A stretch of 64,000 nt of DNA, from contig NC_018868.3 in assembly GCF_000305785.2 (NCBI RefSeq), positions 1-64,000 on the forward strand, given 5' to 3'. Below are positions 47,253 through 56,025 of this stretch, in pieces. The DNA comes from Simiduia agarivorans SA1 = DSM 21679 (GTDB lineage: Bacteria; Pseudomonadota; Gammaproteobacteria; Pseudomonadales; Cellvibrionaceae). The position numbers and the translations under genes are program-made. Below the pieces are notes generated by a model, which worked only from the letters and a program-made list of their open reading frames with translations, ran no database searches and had not been told where the DNA came from. Position 1 is the stretch's first letter. Each line of letters begins with the position of its first letter.

Positions 47253-47621
47253 TCAATGCCCCCAGAGAATTTCAATGGCCCAGACTGTGTAAGTCAGGGT
47301 GACCGCTCCCAGTACCACCTGTGCAAACAGGCGCAGCACAGTGGCCTTGGCACCCATGAGGCGGTCTGTCAGGTAGTCGGTCAGTACGGCCCACAGGCCG
47401 ATCCAGGCGTGCGCGGCGAGAGAAATGATTGTCGCCAGTGTAAATACGCGCATCCATAGCGTGTCGAACAACGCGCGCCATACGTCAAAGGACAGATCCG
47501 GCGTTGTCATTACAAAGCCTGTAATAAAGACGGTATATGCAGCCATGACAATGGCGCTGACACGCTGGATCAACCAGTCGTACAGGCCGCTGCGGCCAAA
47601 ACTCGTTACGGCAGTTACCAT
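47253..47621 (-). CDS. sdhD: Succinate dehydrogenase membrane anchor SdhD
   Basis: 122 residues, three membrane helices. Heme ligand His in SLAAHAWIGLWAV, with the quinone-site DY pair in LTDYLTD. ATG at 47621 overlaps the end of sdhC by seven bases; the TTG six bases further up is less likely. Confidence 0.95.
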   Translation of the reverse strand: MVTAVTSFGRSGLYDWLIQRVSAIVMAAYTVFITGFVMTTPDLSFDVWRALFDTLWMRVFTLATIISLAAHAWIGLWAVLTDYLTDRLMGAKATVLRLFAQVVLGAVTLTYTVWAIEILWGH

Positions 47622-47989
47622 ATCCAAACCCCCAGAGCAGCAATGATGATGAAGGCAATGGCAATAACCAGCTTGGCACCGGCCTGGCCGCCTTCAAGAC
47701 TTTCACCTACACCCGTATCCATGATCAGATGACGGATGCCCGCAACCATGTGATACGCCAGCGCGGCCAAAGTGGCCCACAAAATCAGCTTACACAGCGG
47801 ATTCTGGAAGTGTTCCTTAAGCTCGGTAAAGCTGGCTTCGGAAGACAGGCTGGCTTCTAGCATCCACAGCAGAATGGCGACGCCGGCAAACAGCGCAACA
47901 CCAGAAATGCGGTGCAATATAGAAACATAAGCGGTAATAGGAAGTTTGATTGTGGAGATGTCGAGGTTAACAGGTCTGTTTTTGTTCAC
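47615..47989 (-). CDS. sdhC: Succinate dehydrogenase cytochrome b556 subunit SdhC
   Basis: 124 residues, three helices. Begins VNKNRPVNLDISTIKLP, with SILHRISG (quinone-site Ser and Arg) and AYHMVAGIRHLIMD (heme ligand). I prefer the GTG at 47989 with AAGG ten bases upstream; another GTG at 47998 sits almost on top of that site. First gene of the sdh-suc unit. Confidence 0.93.
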   Translation of the reverse strand: MNKNRPVNLDISTIKLPITAYVSILHRISGVALFAGVAILLWMLEASLSSEASFTELKEHFQNPLCKLILWATLAALAYHMVAGIRHLIMDTGVGESLEGGQAGAKLVIAIAFIIIAALGVWIW

Positions 47990-48112
47990 TTGTGTCACAC
48001 CTTGTTGCCCGGAATCCGGGCCGTTCGAGGCGCCGCATAAACGGCGTAAATTCCTCTAGCATAGGTAGCAAATGGCGGAATCACCAGCTACCCCCCCTGC
48101 AAGACGCGCGAA

Positions 48113-48141
48113 ATTATAAGGAGGCGCCCACTAAAATACAA
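48113..48141 (-). promoter_or_regulatory. Putative promoter of the sdhCDAB-suc unit
   Basis: On the minus strand TTGTAT, 17 bases, perfect TATAAT (48113-48118). Start near 48106 leaves a leader of about 115 bases before sdhC. Confidence 0.55.
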
Positions 48142-48331
48142 ACACCTTGCGGTACTTATGTCCTTGAATTTCGGGAAAACGGACATTTCTTGCGTACAAC
48201 TGGAGGCGTTTGTCATTTGGTCGTTTGAAACCTGTCCGGCTTGGTTGATTTATGCTCAATCGGCTGGCGTGCACTAGACTAAAGTCGCGGCGGGCAGTGG
48301 GCTCACAAGCGCCTATAATCCTGATATTCAT

Positions 48332-48359
48332 TTGACAAAAACAAACTTAACTTTATAGT
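48332..48359 (+). promoter_or_regulatory. gltA: Putative promoter of gltA
   Basis: Perfect -35 TTGACA (48332-48337), 16-bp spacer, -10 TATAGT (48354-48359). Gives a leader of roughly 110 bases. Divergent from the sdh promoter; about 190 bases lie between, with no clear operator. Confidence 0.7.
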
Positions 48360-48477
48360 TGTGCGCGCTCTAAGGACCGCCCGAGCCAGTCAGCCCGAGG
48401 CCATTAGTGCTATAAAAGAGGGTTTGCAAGCCCCGGAAGAAGAGACGATTACAACTTGCAGAAATAGGAGTCCCAAG

Positions 48478-49764
48478 ATGGCTGAGAAGAAAGCGCAACT
48501 GGCAATAGAGGGGCGTGACCCCATAGATTTGCCCATATACTCCGGTTCAACCGGCCCTGACGTTATCGACGTCAGCAGTCTGACAGCCAATGGATACTTC
48601 ACGTATGACCCGGGCTTCATGTCCACTGCGTCATGTGAGTCCAAGCTGACCTATATCGACGGTGCCAATGGCGTACTGTTGCACGGCGGCTACCCCATCG
48701 AACAGTTGGCAGAAAAGTCCGATTACCTGGAAACCTGTTACCTGTTGCTCAACGGCGAGTTGCCTAATAAAGAGCAGAAAGAAAAGTTTGTCAGCACCAT
48801 TATGAACCACACCATGGTGCATGAGTCTCTGACCAATTTCTTCCGCGGCTTCCGTTACGATGCGCACCCCATGTCGGTTATGGTGGGTGTTGTTGGTGCT
48901 CTGGCTTCTTTCTACCACGACTCTCTCGACATTAACGATGCAGAGCATCGCCAGATTTCTGCGCATCGCCTGATTGCTAAAATGCCTACCCTGGCGGCCA
49001 TGTGCTACAAGCATCACATCGGTCAGCCGTTCATGTACCCGGACAACAGCCTGAATTATTCAGAAAACTTCCTGCACATGATGTTCGGCACGCCGTGTGA
49101 CGATCCGAAAGTGAACCCGGTTCTGGCCCGCGCGATGGATAAAATCTTCCTGCTGCACGCGGATCACGAGCAAAATGCGTCTACCTCTACCGTGCGTCTG
49201 GCGGGCTCTTCGGGTGCCAACCCGTTTGCGTGTATCGCCGCCGGTATTGCGACTTTGTGGGGCCCGGCGCACGGCGGTGCCAACGAAGCCGTACTGGATA
49301 TGCTGGAAGAAATCGGCTCTGTCGACAACATCGACAAGTACATTGCCAAAGCCAAAGACAAGAGCGATCCGTTCCGTCTGATGGGCTTCGGTCACCGCGT
49401 TTACAAAAACTTTGACCCCCGCGCCAAAGTGATGAAAGAAACCTGCGATGAAGTGCTGGCTGAGCTGGGTCTGGAAAATGATCCGCTCTTGGCCATCGCC
49501 AAGCGCCTGGAAAAAATTGCGCTGGAAGATGAATACTTCATCGAGAAGAAACTCTACCCGAATGTGGATTTCTACTCCGGTATCATCATGAAGGCCATCG
49601 GCATTCCCACCGAAATGTTCACCGTGATTTTCGCCACTGGTCGCACCGTGGGCTGGATTGCACACTGGAACGAAATGATCTCCAATCCGTACAAGATTGG
49701 TCGTCCTCGCCAGCTCTATACCGGCCCGGTCAAGCGCGATTTTGTCGCCGTCGACAAGCGCTGA
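48478..49764 (+). CDS. gltA: Citrate synthase (type II)
   Basis: 428 residues. Catalytic region [15 protein letters not shown], and the histidine segment [22 protein letters not shown]. The N-terminal extension with a beta-rich part and the length indicate the hexameric, NADH-inhibited gram-negative type. ATG at 48478 is preceded by AGGAG at seven bases; the in-frame upstream part is leader. Makes citrate from oxaloacetate and acetyl-CoA. Confidence 0.98.
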   Translation: MAEKKAQLAIEGRDPIDLPIYSGSTGPDVIDVSSLTANGYFTYDPGFMSTASCESKLTYIDGANGVLLHGGYPIEQLAEKSDYLETCYLLLNGELPNKEQKEKFVSTIMNHTMVHESLTNFFRGFRYDAHPMSVMVGVVGALASFYHDSLDINDAEHRQISAHRLIAKMPTLAAMCYKHHIGQPFMYPDNSLNYSENFLHMMFGTPCDDPKVNPVLARAMDKIFLLHADHEQNASTSTVRLAGSSGANPFACIAAGIATLWGPAHGGANEAVLDMLEEIGSVDNIDKYIAKAKDKSDPFRLMGFGHRVYKNFDPRAKVMKETCDEVLAELGLENDPLLAIAKRLEKIALEDEYFIEKKLYPNVDFYSGIIMKAIGIPTEMFTVIFATGRTVGWIAHWNEMISNPYKIGRPRQLYTGPVKRDFVAVDKR

Positions 49765-49775
49765 TACAGGCACCA

Positions 49776-49806
49776 GAAAAAAACCCCGCTTAGCGGGGTT
49801 TTTTTC
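49776..49806 (+). terminator. Terminator of gltA
   Basis: Stem AACCCCGC / GCGGGGTT with a TTA loop, flanked by A and T runs. Confidence 0.93.
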
Positions 49807-49926
49807 TATCTGCGCACCGGTTTTTTAAGTGGCGGTCAGCACTGGCTGGTTCGTCTTCGTAACATGCCCGATGTGGGCTAATCTAAGTGCAAACAGGCGG
49901 AAGGGTTGCCTGTTGTGGAGGAATTC

Positions 49927-50550
49927 ATGGGTAAAATGCAAATGCCGGATGCGGCCAACGCGCTCAAAGGCCGGCCGGAATCGATGGAAATAACCGGTAT
50001 TCATTTCGTCAATGGTGTGAGTATCGTCGGGCCTTTTCCCGCAGGCCTGGAAACGGCCATTTTCGGTCTGGGGTGTTTCTGGGGTGCAGAGCGGCGTTTC
50101 TGGCAGCAGCCTGGAGTCTATTCCACGGCGGTGGGCTATGCCGGCGGTTATACCCCTAATCCCACCTACGAAGAAGTGTGTTCCGGCGATACGGGCCATG
50201 CCGAAGTGGTATTGGTGGTATTCGACCCCACAATCACAAGCTACGAGGCCTTGCTGAAAGTATTCTGGGAAGTACATGATCCTACCCAAGGTATGCGCCA
50301 GGGTGGTGATCTGGGGACGCAATACCGGTCGGTGATCTACACGCTGAACGACGCCCAAGCCGCGTTGGCGCAAGCCACGTTTGAGCGTTTTCAGGCCGGG
50401 CTGCGGGAAGCGGGACTGGGCGAGATCACCACGGAAATCGCGCCGGCCCCCACGTTCTACTATGCCGAGGAGTACCACCAGCAATACCTGGCGAAAAACC
50501 CGGCGGGCTACTGCGGTTTGGGTGGCACTGGTGTGTGCCTGATGCCTTAG
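49927..50550 (+). CDS. msrA: Peptide-methionine (S)-S-oxide reductase MsrA
   Basis: 207 residues. Catalytic cysteine in [13 protein letters not shown], followed by [26 protein letters not shown]-terminal cysteines ([17 protein letters not shown]) can act as the resolving pair. Repairs oxidised methionine. GGAGG before the ATG at 49927 decides the start; an N-terminal extension of about 40 residues matches the longer E. coli-like MsrA. Confidence 0.95.
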   Translation: MGKMQMPDAANALKGRPESMEITGIHFVNGVSIVGPFPAGLETAIFGLGCFWGAERRFWQQPGVYSTAVGYAGGYTPNPTYEEVCSGDTGHAEVVLVVFDPTITSYEALLKVFWEVHDPTQGMRQGGDLGTQYRSVIYTLNDAQAALAQATFERFQAGLREAGLGEITTEIAPAPTFYYAEEYHQQYLAKNPAGYCGLGGTGVCLMP

Positions 50551-51386
50551 CGCTCTGTGGCGACCAGTGCCGACTGGTTTTCCGGTGTCAGGTAACTGCA
50601 CCAATCGCTCCAGCTGCCCGGATACAGATCGGTGTCCGCTCCGGTCAGCGCCGCACTGAAAATGTTCACGCAGGCGGTAACACCGGAGCCGCAGTAAACC
50701 ACGGCGGGATCGCCGCTCAGGTCGATGCCCGCCGCTCGCCAGCGTTCGGCTTGCGCGTCGGGTGCAAGAAAAAAGCCCTGTTCGTCGGTGGCGCTCTGCC
50801 AGGGCAGGTTGCGCGCGCCGGGAATGTGCCCGGCCACCGGATCGATAGGTTCTTGTTCGCCCCGGTAGCGCGATGGTTCGCGCGAGTCCACAAGGCAGGG
50901 CCGTTGGTTCAGGAGTTGCTCGCGGGTCTGGATGCCGGCAAAGCACTCCGCCAGTCGGATATTGCCGGTGACTGTCGTCGGGGGCTCGCCCTGTTCAAAG
51001 GGAAAATCACCGTTCCGCCAGGCATTGAATCCACCGTCTAACAGGCGCACGTTGGTAATCCCGGCACGGGTCAGCATCCACCACAACCGGCACGCATAGG
51101 CACCGCGGCTGCTGTCGTAGAGCACGAACTGGCTGTCTGTTTGCGCCCCCAGGGCGCGCAGCCTGTGTTCAAACGCGCGGATGCCCGGTAACGGGTGGCG
51201 ACCGCCATGTTTCGTTACCGGCGCCGATAGATCCTGATTCAGGTCCAGATAGTGTGCGCCCGGAATATGCCCGCTGAGGTAAGTCTCGCGCCCCGCAGTG
51301 GGGTTGGCCAGGTCGAAGCGGCAATCGATGATGCGTGTCGACGGCGTTTGAAGGGACAAGTGAAGTTCGGCAGCAGAAATCAGCAT
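50547..51386 (-). CDS. sseA: Two-domain sulfurtransferase (rhodanese / 3-mercaptopyruvate type)
   Basis: 279 residues with two rhodanese domains; only the second has the active cysteine, in [17 protein letters not shown] is characteristic of 3-mercaptopyruvate sulfurtransferases (SseA). The first domain contains [11 protein letters not shown] and is structural. Overlaps the convergent msrA by four bases. Confidence 0.92.
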   Translation of the reverse strand: MLISAAELHLSLQTPSTRIIDCRFDLANPTAGRETYLSGHIPGAHYLDLNQDLSAPVTKHGGRHPLPGIRAFEHRLRALGAQTDSQFVLYDSSRGAYACRLWWMLTRAGITNVRLLDGGFNAWRNGDFPFEQGEPPTTVTGNIRLAECFAGIQTREQLLNQRPCLVDSREPSRYRGEQEPIDPVAGHIPGARNLPWQSATDEQGFFLAPDAQAERWRAAGIDLSGDPAVVYCGSGVTACVNIFSAALTGADTDLYPGSWSDWCSYLTPENQSALVATER

Positions 51387-51406
51387 GGTGTCGGCTCGGT
51401 TGGGCG

Positions 51407-51697
51407 TCAGCGCAGGTCCTCGGGCGTTATGCCGCGCAATTCAAAGGCAAAGGCCAGTATATGCGCCACCGCAAGATACAGATTTTCCGGAATTTCTTCA
51501 TCCAGCTCCAGTTGCATTAACAAGGCAACCAGGCCGGCATTGTCGCACAAGGGGATATCGTGGGTGTGCGCGAGTTCGACGATCTCGCGGGCTAATGCGT
51601 GTTCGCCCTTGGCCACCAGACGGGGTGCGCTTTTGCCGTCGTACAGCAGGGCGACGGCCTGTTGGATGGCAACCAGTTCCTGTTCGGCGTCCGTCAT
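51407..51697 (-). CDS. FlhB C-terminal domain-like export-switch protein (FhlX type)
   Basis: 96 residues matching only the cytoplasmic FlhB/EscU domain (AVALLYDGKSAPRLVAKGEHALAREI, HTHDIPLCDNAGLVALL). It lacks the membrane part and the NPTH autocleavage site. Stand-alone homologues can substitute for cleaved FlhB-C in some bacteria. ATG overlaps the fliK-like stop (ATGA), so the pair is coupled. Confidence 0.85.
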   Translation of the reverse strand: MTDAEQELVAIQQAVALLYDGKSAPRLVAKGEHALAREIVELAHTHDIPLCDNAGLVALLMQLELDEEIPENLYLAVAHILAFAFELRGITPEDLR

Positions 51698-53121
51698 GCG
51701 TGGGTATCCAGCAGTGGGCTGCTTGTGTGCGAGGGGCCTGCGGGCATGCGGCCGGCCAGACAACGGATCTGGCCGACCTGAATGCCATCGTCCTGCATCG
51801 CACGGGCGAGCTGCCCGAGGCGTTGATTGATGTGGGATTCCAGTGTCGGCTGGTCGGTCCACAGCGTGCAGTTCAGTTGCTTGCCGTCGGAGCGCAATCG
51901 AACATCCAGCGCGCCTTGTTGCGGAATGTCGATAGTCAGACTGAAGCTCCATTCAGCGATCCGTTCGGGTTTGCGGCGTCGGTTGCCTGCCGGGGCGTCA
52001 TCCTCGGGGCGGCGCCAGTGTTTTTCAATGGTCAGTAACAGCGGCAGGGTGTGCGGGTCTGATTTGATCGGGAGTTCCAGTTGCAGGCGTAGATTGTCCG
52101 CACCATCCACTTGGGTTTGGCCCAGTAGCTGCAATTGCTGACGGGTGATGTTGGCCAGCCAGCTCTGGATTTGGGCTTTCAGTTGTGGAAGTTGTTTTGG
52201 TTCGGGTGTTATCTCCGTGGGTAACTGCAGCAGATTCAGCAGTTTCTGCAGCAGGTCGCTGCCGGGCGCTTTGCTGGTCAGCGCCAGCAGGCTCCAGAGC
52301 AGGAGCTTGGTATCGGCGAAGGGCGCGGCGCCGGTGGGCGTTGTATCCGGTGCGTCCAGCGCGCGGCGCAGATTGGCTTCTGCAAACAAACCGCTTTGCT
52401 GAATCGCGGCCTTGACCTGGGCTGCATTGACCGGGATGGAAACCTGCGTGTGGGCCAGGGCGCGCGCCAGTGGTGGATTCTGGCTGATGGTTGACGAATG
52501 AGTTAAGGATTGTGCGCTGATCCCTGCGGGTTTTGCCAGACTGATGGCGGCGCGCAGAAGCTGGCTGATTGCCAGCTGTTTTGTTTGTGGCGTATTCAGT
52601 GCTGTCTGGCTTTTGTTTGCCAGCAGGCGGTCGATCAATGTGTTCAGCGCTTTGGGTGGTATTTGCTGAGGCGTGCCCGGTGTTGGTCCGGGTGGCGAGG
52701 CTGCCGGCGCAGGCACTTCAGCCCGTGGTGTTGGTGCGGGTTGGGGTTCTGCAGTCTGCGGTATCAGCCCCCGTGGAGTGACCTGCAGCTGCAGTTGACT
52801 GCCGGGCGTGTGCGGCCTGTCGGTGAGCAACCAGCGCGCCTGGCTCGCAATCAGCAACCGTGTGAGATGCGGTTCGGCGCCTGAGCCTGTAGCGGGCGGC
52901 TGAGTCGCGGGTCCGGTGGCGACAGTCGCTGTTCCCGTCGCGTTCATCAGGGTGCTCAGGGTCCTTTGTTGCGTGCCGGTGAGCAATTGATGGAGGTAAT
53001 TTTTTTGCAGCGGCGTCAGCGGCTGGCTGCTGATCACCTCGGCATTGATCAGCGGCCAGGACGGGGTGCCGGCAGACGGGGCCCCCGGGGGCAGGAGTGG
53101 ATTGATCGGGCTGCTGTTCAT
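51694..53121 (-). CDS. FliK-like flagellar hook-length control protein
   Basis: 475 residues. Long Pro/Gln/Thr-rich N-terminal region and a C-terminal FliK-type domain (about 370-460: LRLQLELPIKSD, GALDVRLRSDGKQLNCTLW, LGQLARAMQDDGIQVGQI). FliK measures hook length and switches export specificity through FlhB, consistent with the coupled FlhB-C-like gene. No other flagellar structural gene is adjacent, so it may be a secondary paralogue rather than the main fliK. Confidence 0.75.
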   Translation of the reverse strand: MNSSPINPLLPPGAPSAGTPSWPLINAEVISSQPLTPLQKNYLHQLLTGTQQRTLSTLMNATGTATVATGPATQPPATGSGAEPHLTRLLIASQARWLLTDRPHTPGSQLQLQVTPRGLIPQTAEPQPAPTPRAEVPAPAASPPGPTPGTPQQIPPKALNTLIDRLLANKSQTALNTPQTKQLAISQLLRAAISLAKPAGISAQSLTHSSTISQNPPLARALAHTQVSIPVNAAQVKAAIQQSGLFAEANLRRALDAPDTTPTGAAPFADTKLLLWSLLALTSKAPGSDLLQKLLNLLQLPTEITPEPKQLPQLKAQIQSWLANITRQQLQLLGQTQVDGADNLRLQLELPIKSDPHTLPLLLTIEKHWRRPEDDAPAGNRRRKPERIAEWSFSLTIDIPQQGALDVRLRSDGKQLNCTLWTDQPTLESHINQRLGQLARAMQDDGIQVGQIRCLAGRMPAGPSHTSSPLLDTHA

Positions 53122-53151
53122 GCCTACAGCATAGCGCCTGTTCACTAATGG

Positions 53152-53180
53152 GTGAATGTACGGCCTGCGGTGGTTATAAT
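53152..53180 (+). promoter_or_regulatory. Putative promoter of the ccm operon
   Basis: Perfect -10 TATAAT (53175-53180) and a weak -35 GTGAAT with a 17-bp spacer. Lies 50 bases before ccmA. Confidence 0.5.
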
Positions 53181-53230
53181 CCGGCTCCCATTGACCATTT
53201 CGCAGCCGGGCTGCGTTTCAAGGACCTCCA

Positions 53231-53863
53231 TTGCAAGCACCGCTGCTCTCCCTTGTCAATTTCAGTTGCGAGCGCGATAACCGTTGCCTGTTTGAAGGCC
53301 TGAATGCCCGTTTTAACGAGGGTGAAATCTGGCACATTGAGGGTCCCAACGGGGTGGGCAAAACATCCTTGTTGCGGCAAATCACCGGCATCAGCCGCAG
53401 CTTCGGTGGCGAGTTGCGCTGGCGCGGGGAACCCGTATCGCGGGCGCGTTTCGAGCTGGCCAGTGATTTACTCTACATTGGCCACTTGCCGGGTATCAAA
53501 GCCAGCCTGAGCGCGCGTGAAAACCTCGCCGCATACTGCCCCGGCGTGCCCGACACTGTGCTCGATCAGGCGTTGGCCGGGGTGGGCTTGTTCGGGTTTG
53601 AAGATGCGCCCTGCTATCGACTGTCGGCGGGCCAGATGCGTAAAGTCGCACTGGCCCGACTGTCTTTATCCAAACAGACCCTGTGGGTACTGGATGAACC
53701 GTTTACTGCGCTCGACGTAAAAGCGGTAGCTGCGTTGGAGCAACGCTTTGTCGGGCATGCCGCGGCGGGCGGCTGCGTGATCATGACCACCCACCAGGCT
53801 TGTCAGATCGACGGACTGAAAACCCTGCGGCTCGGTGACTACCAGCCCGGGAGGTCCGCATGA
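53231..53863 (+). CDS. ccmA: Heme exporter ATP-binding protein CcmA
   Basis: 210 residues. Walker A GPNGVGKTS, ABC signature LSAGQMRK, Walker B LWVLDEP. With CcmB forms the ABC unit that releases holo-CcmE from CcmC. The start is a TTG with AAGGA seven bases upstream. Overlaps ccmB by four bases (ATGA). Confidence 0.95.
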   Translation: MQAPLLSLVNFSCERDNRCLFEGLNARFNEGEIWHIEGPNGVGKTSLLRQITGISRSFGGELRWRGEPVSRARFELASDLLYIGHLPGIKASLSARENLAAYCPGVPDTVLDQALAGVGLFGFEDAPCYRLSAGQMRKVALARLSLSKQTLWVLDEPFTALDVKAVAALEQRFVGHAAAGGCVIMTTHQACQIDGLKTLRLGDYQPGRSA

Positions 53864-54543
53864 CGGAGAGCCTGGGAACCGCGCTTGGGCGCCAATTCAG
53901 CCGCGAGCTGAAGCAATCGGTGCGGGCCTCGTCCGAATGGGCTAATCCCGTGATCTTTTTTGTCATGGTCATTACTATGGTGCCCATCGGCATCAGTCCG
54001 GATGCAAAACTGCTGGCGGTGCTGGCGCCGGGTATGATCTGGGTGGTGGCCTTGTTGGCCACGTTGCTCTCGTTGGACGGATTATTCCGCACCGATCGCG
54101 ATGACGGCAGTCTGGAGCAATTACTGATCAGCCCGCATCCGCTGCCACTGCTGGTGATGACAAAGGTGATGGTGCACTGGCTGGTAACCGGCCTGCCGCT
54201 GACACTGCTGTCGCCGGTGCTGGGCATGATGCTGTCGTTGCCGGCCGAGGGCTATGTGCCGTTGGTCTTATCGTTGTTGATCGGAACCGGCAGTCTGAGT
54301 TTTATTGGCGCGATCGGTGCGGCACTGACCGTCAGTTTGCGGCGGGGTGGTCTGTTGATTGCGCTGATCATTATGCCGTTTTACGTGCCGGTGTTGATAT
54401 TTGGTGCTAACGGGGTCAGCCGTGCCATTGAAGGCTTTGCCCACAGCGGGCAACTGGCGGTGCTGGGTGCGTTTCTGGCCCTGAGTGTGGCGCTGGCGCC
54501 GTTCGCCATTGCCGCCGGGCTGCGGATCTCTGCGGACAGTTAA
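53860..54543 (+). CDS. ccmB: Heme exporter membrane protein CcmB
   Basis: 227 residues, six membrane helices, with the conserved FRTDRDDGSLEQLLISPHPL. Partner of CcmA. Confidence 0.95.
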   Translation: MTESLGTALGRQFSRELKQSVRASSEWANPVIFFVMVITMVPIGISPDAKLLAVLAPGMIWVVALLATLLSLDGLFRTDRDDGSLEQLLISPHPLPLLVMTKVMVHWLVTGLPLTLLSPVLGMMLSLPAEGYVPLVLSLLIGTGSLSFIGAIGAALTVSLRRGGLLIALIIMPFYVPVLIFGANGVSRAIEGFAHSGQLAVLGAFLALSVALAPFAIAAGLRISADS

Positions 54544-54593
54544 GTGAATCTGTAAGCAAACAGTTGAATTGCAGTAATACAAGAGGAATACAC

Positions 54594-55334
54594 GTGGGTT
54601 GGCAATGGTTTCATCGATTGGGATCGCCGCGCTGGTTTTATGAAAAAACCGGCGTCTGGTTGCCCTATCTGGCAGTGGTGACTGCGTTGTTAATGCTGAC
54701 GGGGTTGGTGTGGGGCCTGGGTTTTGCGCCCATGGATTACAAGCAGGGCAACAGTTTTCGCATTATTTATATCCATGTACCTGTGTCATTTCTGGCACTG
54801 GCTGGTTATTACATCATGGCCATTGCCGGTGCCGTGGGATTGATCTGGAAAATGAAGCTGGCCGATATGGTGATGAAATCGGCAGCGCCCATTGGTGCGG
54901 CGCTTACGTTTCTTGCGCTGATTTCCGGTGCCATCTGGGGCAAGCCCACCTGGGGCACCTATTGGGTCTGGGATGCGCGCATTACCTCCATGCTGGTGTT
55001 GTTTTTTCTGTATGTGGGGGTGATTGCCTTGCAAGCGTCCTTTACCAACCAGCAGGCTGCCGCCAAGGCCAGTGCGGTGTTGAGTCTGGTGGGTATGATC
55101 AATATTCCGATCATCTACAAATCGGTGGACTGGTGGTACACCTTGCATCAACCGGCCACCATTAAATTTACCGAAGCACCCAGCATGCACCCGGATATGT
55201 TTTATCCGCTGCTGGTGATGATCGTGGGCATGTACTGTTTCTACGCGCTGGCGTTGATTTTGTTTACCCGGGCAGAAATCGTGCAGCGTGAAAAACAGAC
55301 CCAGTGGGTGAAGGCGTTGGGAGGTGCCGGATGA
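54594..55334 (+). CDS. ccmC: Heme handling protein CcmC
   Basis: 246 residues, six helices, with the tryptophan-rich heme motif WGTYWVWDARIT and flanking histidines (YIHVP; LHQPATI). Loads heme onto CcmE. GTG at 54594 is preceded by AAGAGGA at seven bases. Overlaps ccmD by four bases. Confidence 0.95.
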   Translation: MGWQWFHRLGSPRWFYEKTGVWLPYLAVVTALLMLTGLVWGLGFAPMDYKQGNSFRIIYIHVPVSFLALAGYYIMAIAGAVGLIWKMKLADMVMKSAAPIGAALTFLALISGAIWGKPTWGTYWVWDARITSMLVLFFLYVGVIALQASFTNQQAAAKASAVLSLVGMINIPIIYKSVDWWYTLHQPATIKFTEAPSMHPDMFYPLLVMIVGMYCFYALALILFTRAEIVQREKQTQWVKALGGAG

Positions 55335-55537
55335 AATTTCAGTTCGATTCCTTCGAGGCCTTCATGGCCATGGGCAACCACGGGCCCTTTGTCTGGTCGG
55401 TGGTCGCCATTACCCTGGTGACCTGGGGCCTGTTAATCTGGTGGCCCCTGCGCAGTCATAAACAGGCGCTGGCCGAACAGCGCCGTTTGGCGCGGATAGA
55501 GCAAGCAAGAATTCAGCAGGCCGCAGAGCAGGAGTAG
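55331..55537 (+). CDS. ccmD: CcmD
   Basis: 68 residues with one membrane helix (VWSVVAITLVTWGLLIWW) and a charged C-terminal helix. Small adaptor of the CcmABCD complex. ATGA overlap with ccmC. Confidence 0.9.
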   Translation: MKFQFDSFEAFMAMGNHGPFVWSVVAITLVTWGLLIWWPLRSHKQALAEQRRLARIEQARIQQAAEQE

Positions 55538-55539
55538 TT

Positions 55540-56025
55540 ATGGCAATGCATCCGGTGCGCAAACAGCGTTTGATCATGGTGTTGTTTGTGGTGATTTTTT
55601 CCAGCCTGGCGATCAGCCTGGTGGTGTATTCCCTGCGTGAAAACATCAACCTGTTTTATCCGCCCGAAAAACTGGTCAACGGCGAAGCGCCCATAGACAG
55701 AACCATCCGCGCGGGCGGCTGTGTTGTACCGGGTACCGTGGCACGCGATCCCGAGAGTCTGAAAGTGTCGTTCGCGATTTCCGACGGCATTGCCGACGTG
55801 ACTGTGACCTATCAGGGCATTTTGCCGGATTTGTTTGCAGAGGGTGAAGCGGTGGTGGTGAATGGTCAGCTGCACGGTGACGGCAGTTTTGAGGCGCGTG
55901 AAGTGCTGGCCAAACACGACGAGAACTACACGCCACCGGAAGTGGCCGAAACCATGAAGAAAAACGCCGAAGCCCAGGGCATTGAACATCAGAAAGCCTG
56001 CGGGGTAATGAATTATGGTGCCTGA
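55540..56025 (+). CDS. ccmE: Periplasmic heme chaperone CcmE
   Basis: 161 residues, N-terminal anchor helix then an OB-fold domain. The heme-binding histidine lies in LAKHDENYTPPEV. The early strand reads RAGGCVVPGTV, with an unusual cysteine where other family members usually have a hydrophobic residue. Overlaps ccmF by 11 bases. Confidence 0.95.
   Translation: MAMHPVRKQRLIMVLFVVIFSSLAISLVVYSLRENINLFYPPEKLVNGEAPIDRTIRAGGCVVPGTVARDPESLKVSFAISDGIADVTVTYQGILPDLFAEGEAVVVNGQLHGDGSFEAREVLAKHDENYTPPEVAETMKKNAEAQGIEHQKACGVMNYGA

Noticed and set aside
49825..50946. 373-codon minus-strand frame across msrA and sseA
   Set aside because: Arg/Pro-rich translation without any motif, overlapping two clear genes in other frames.
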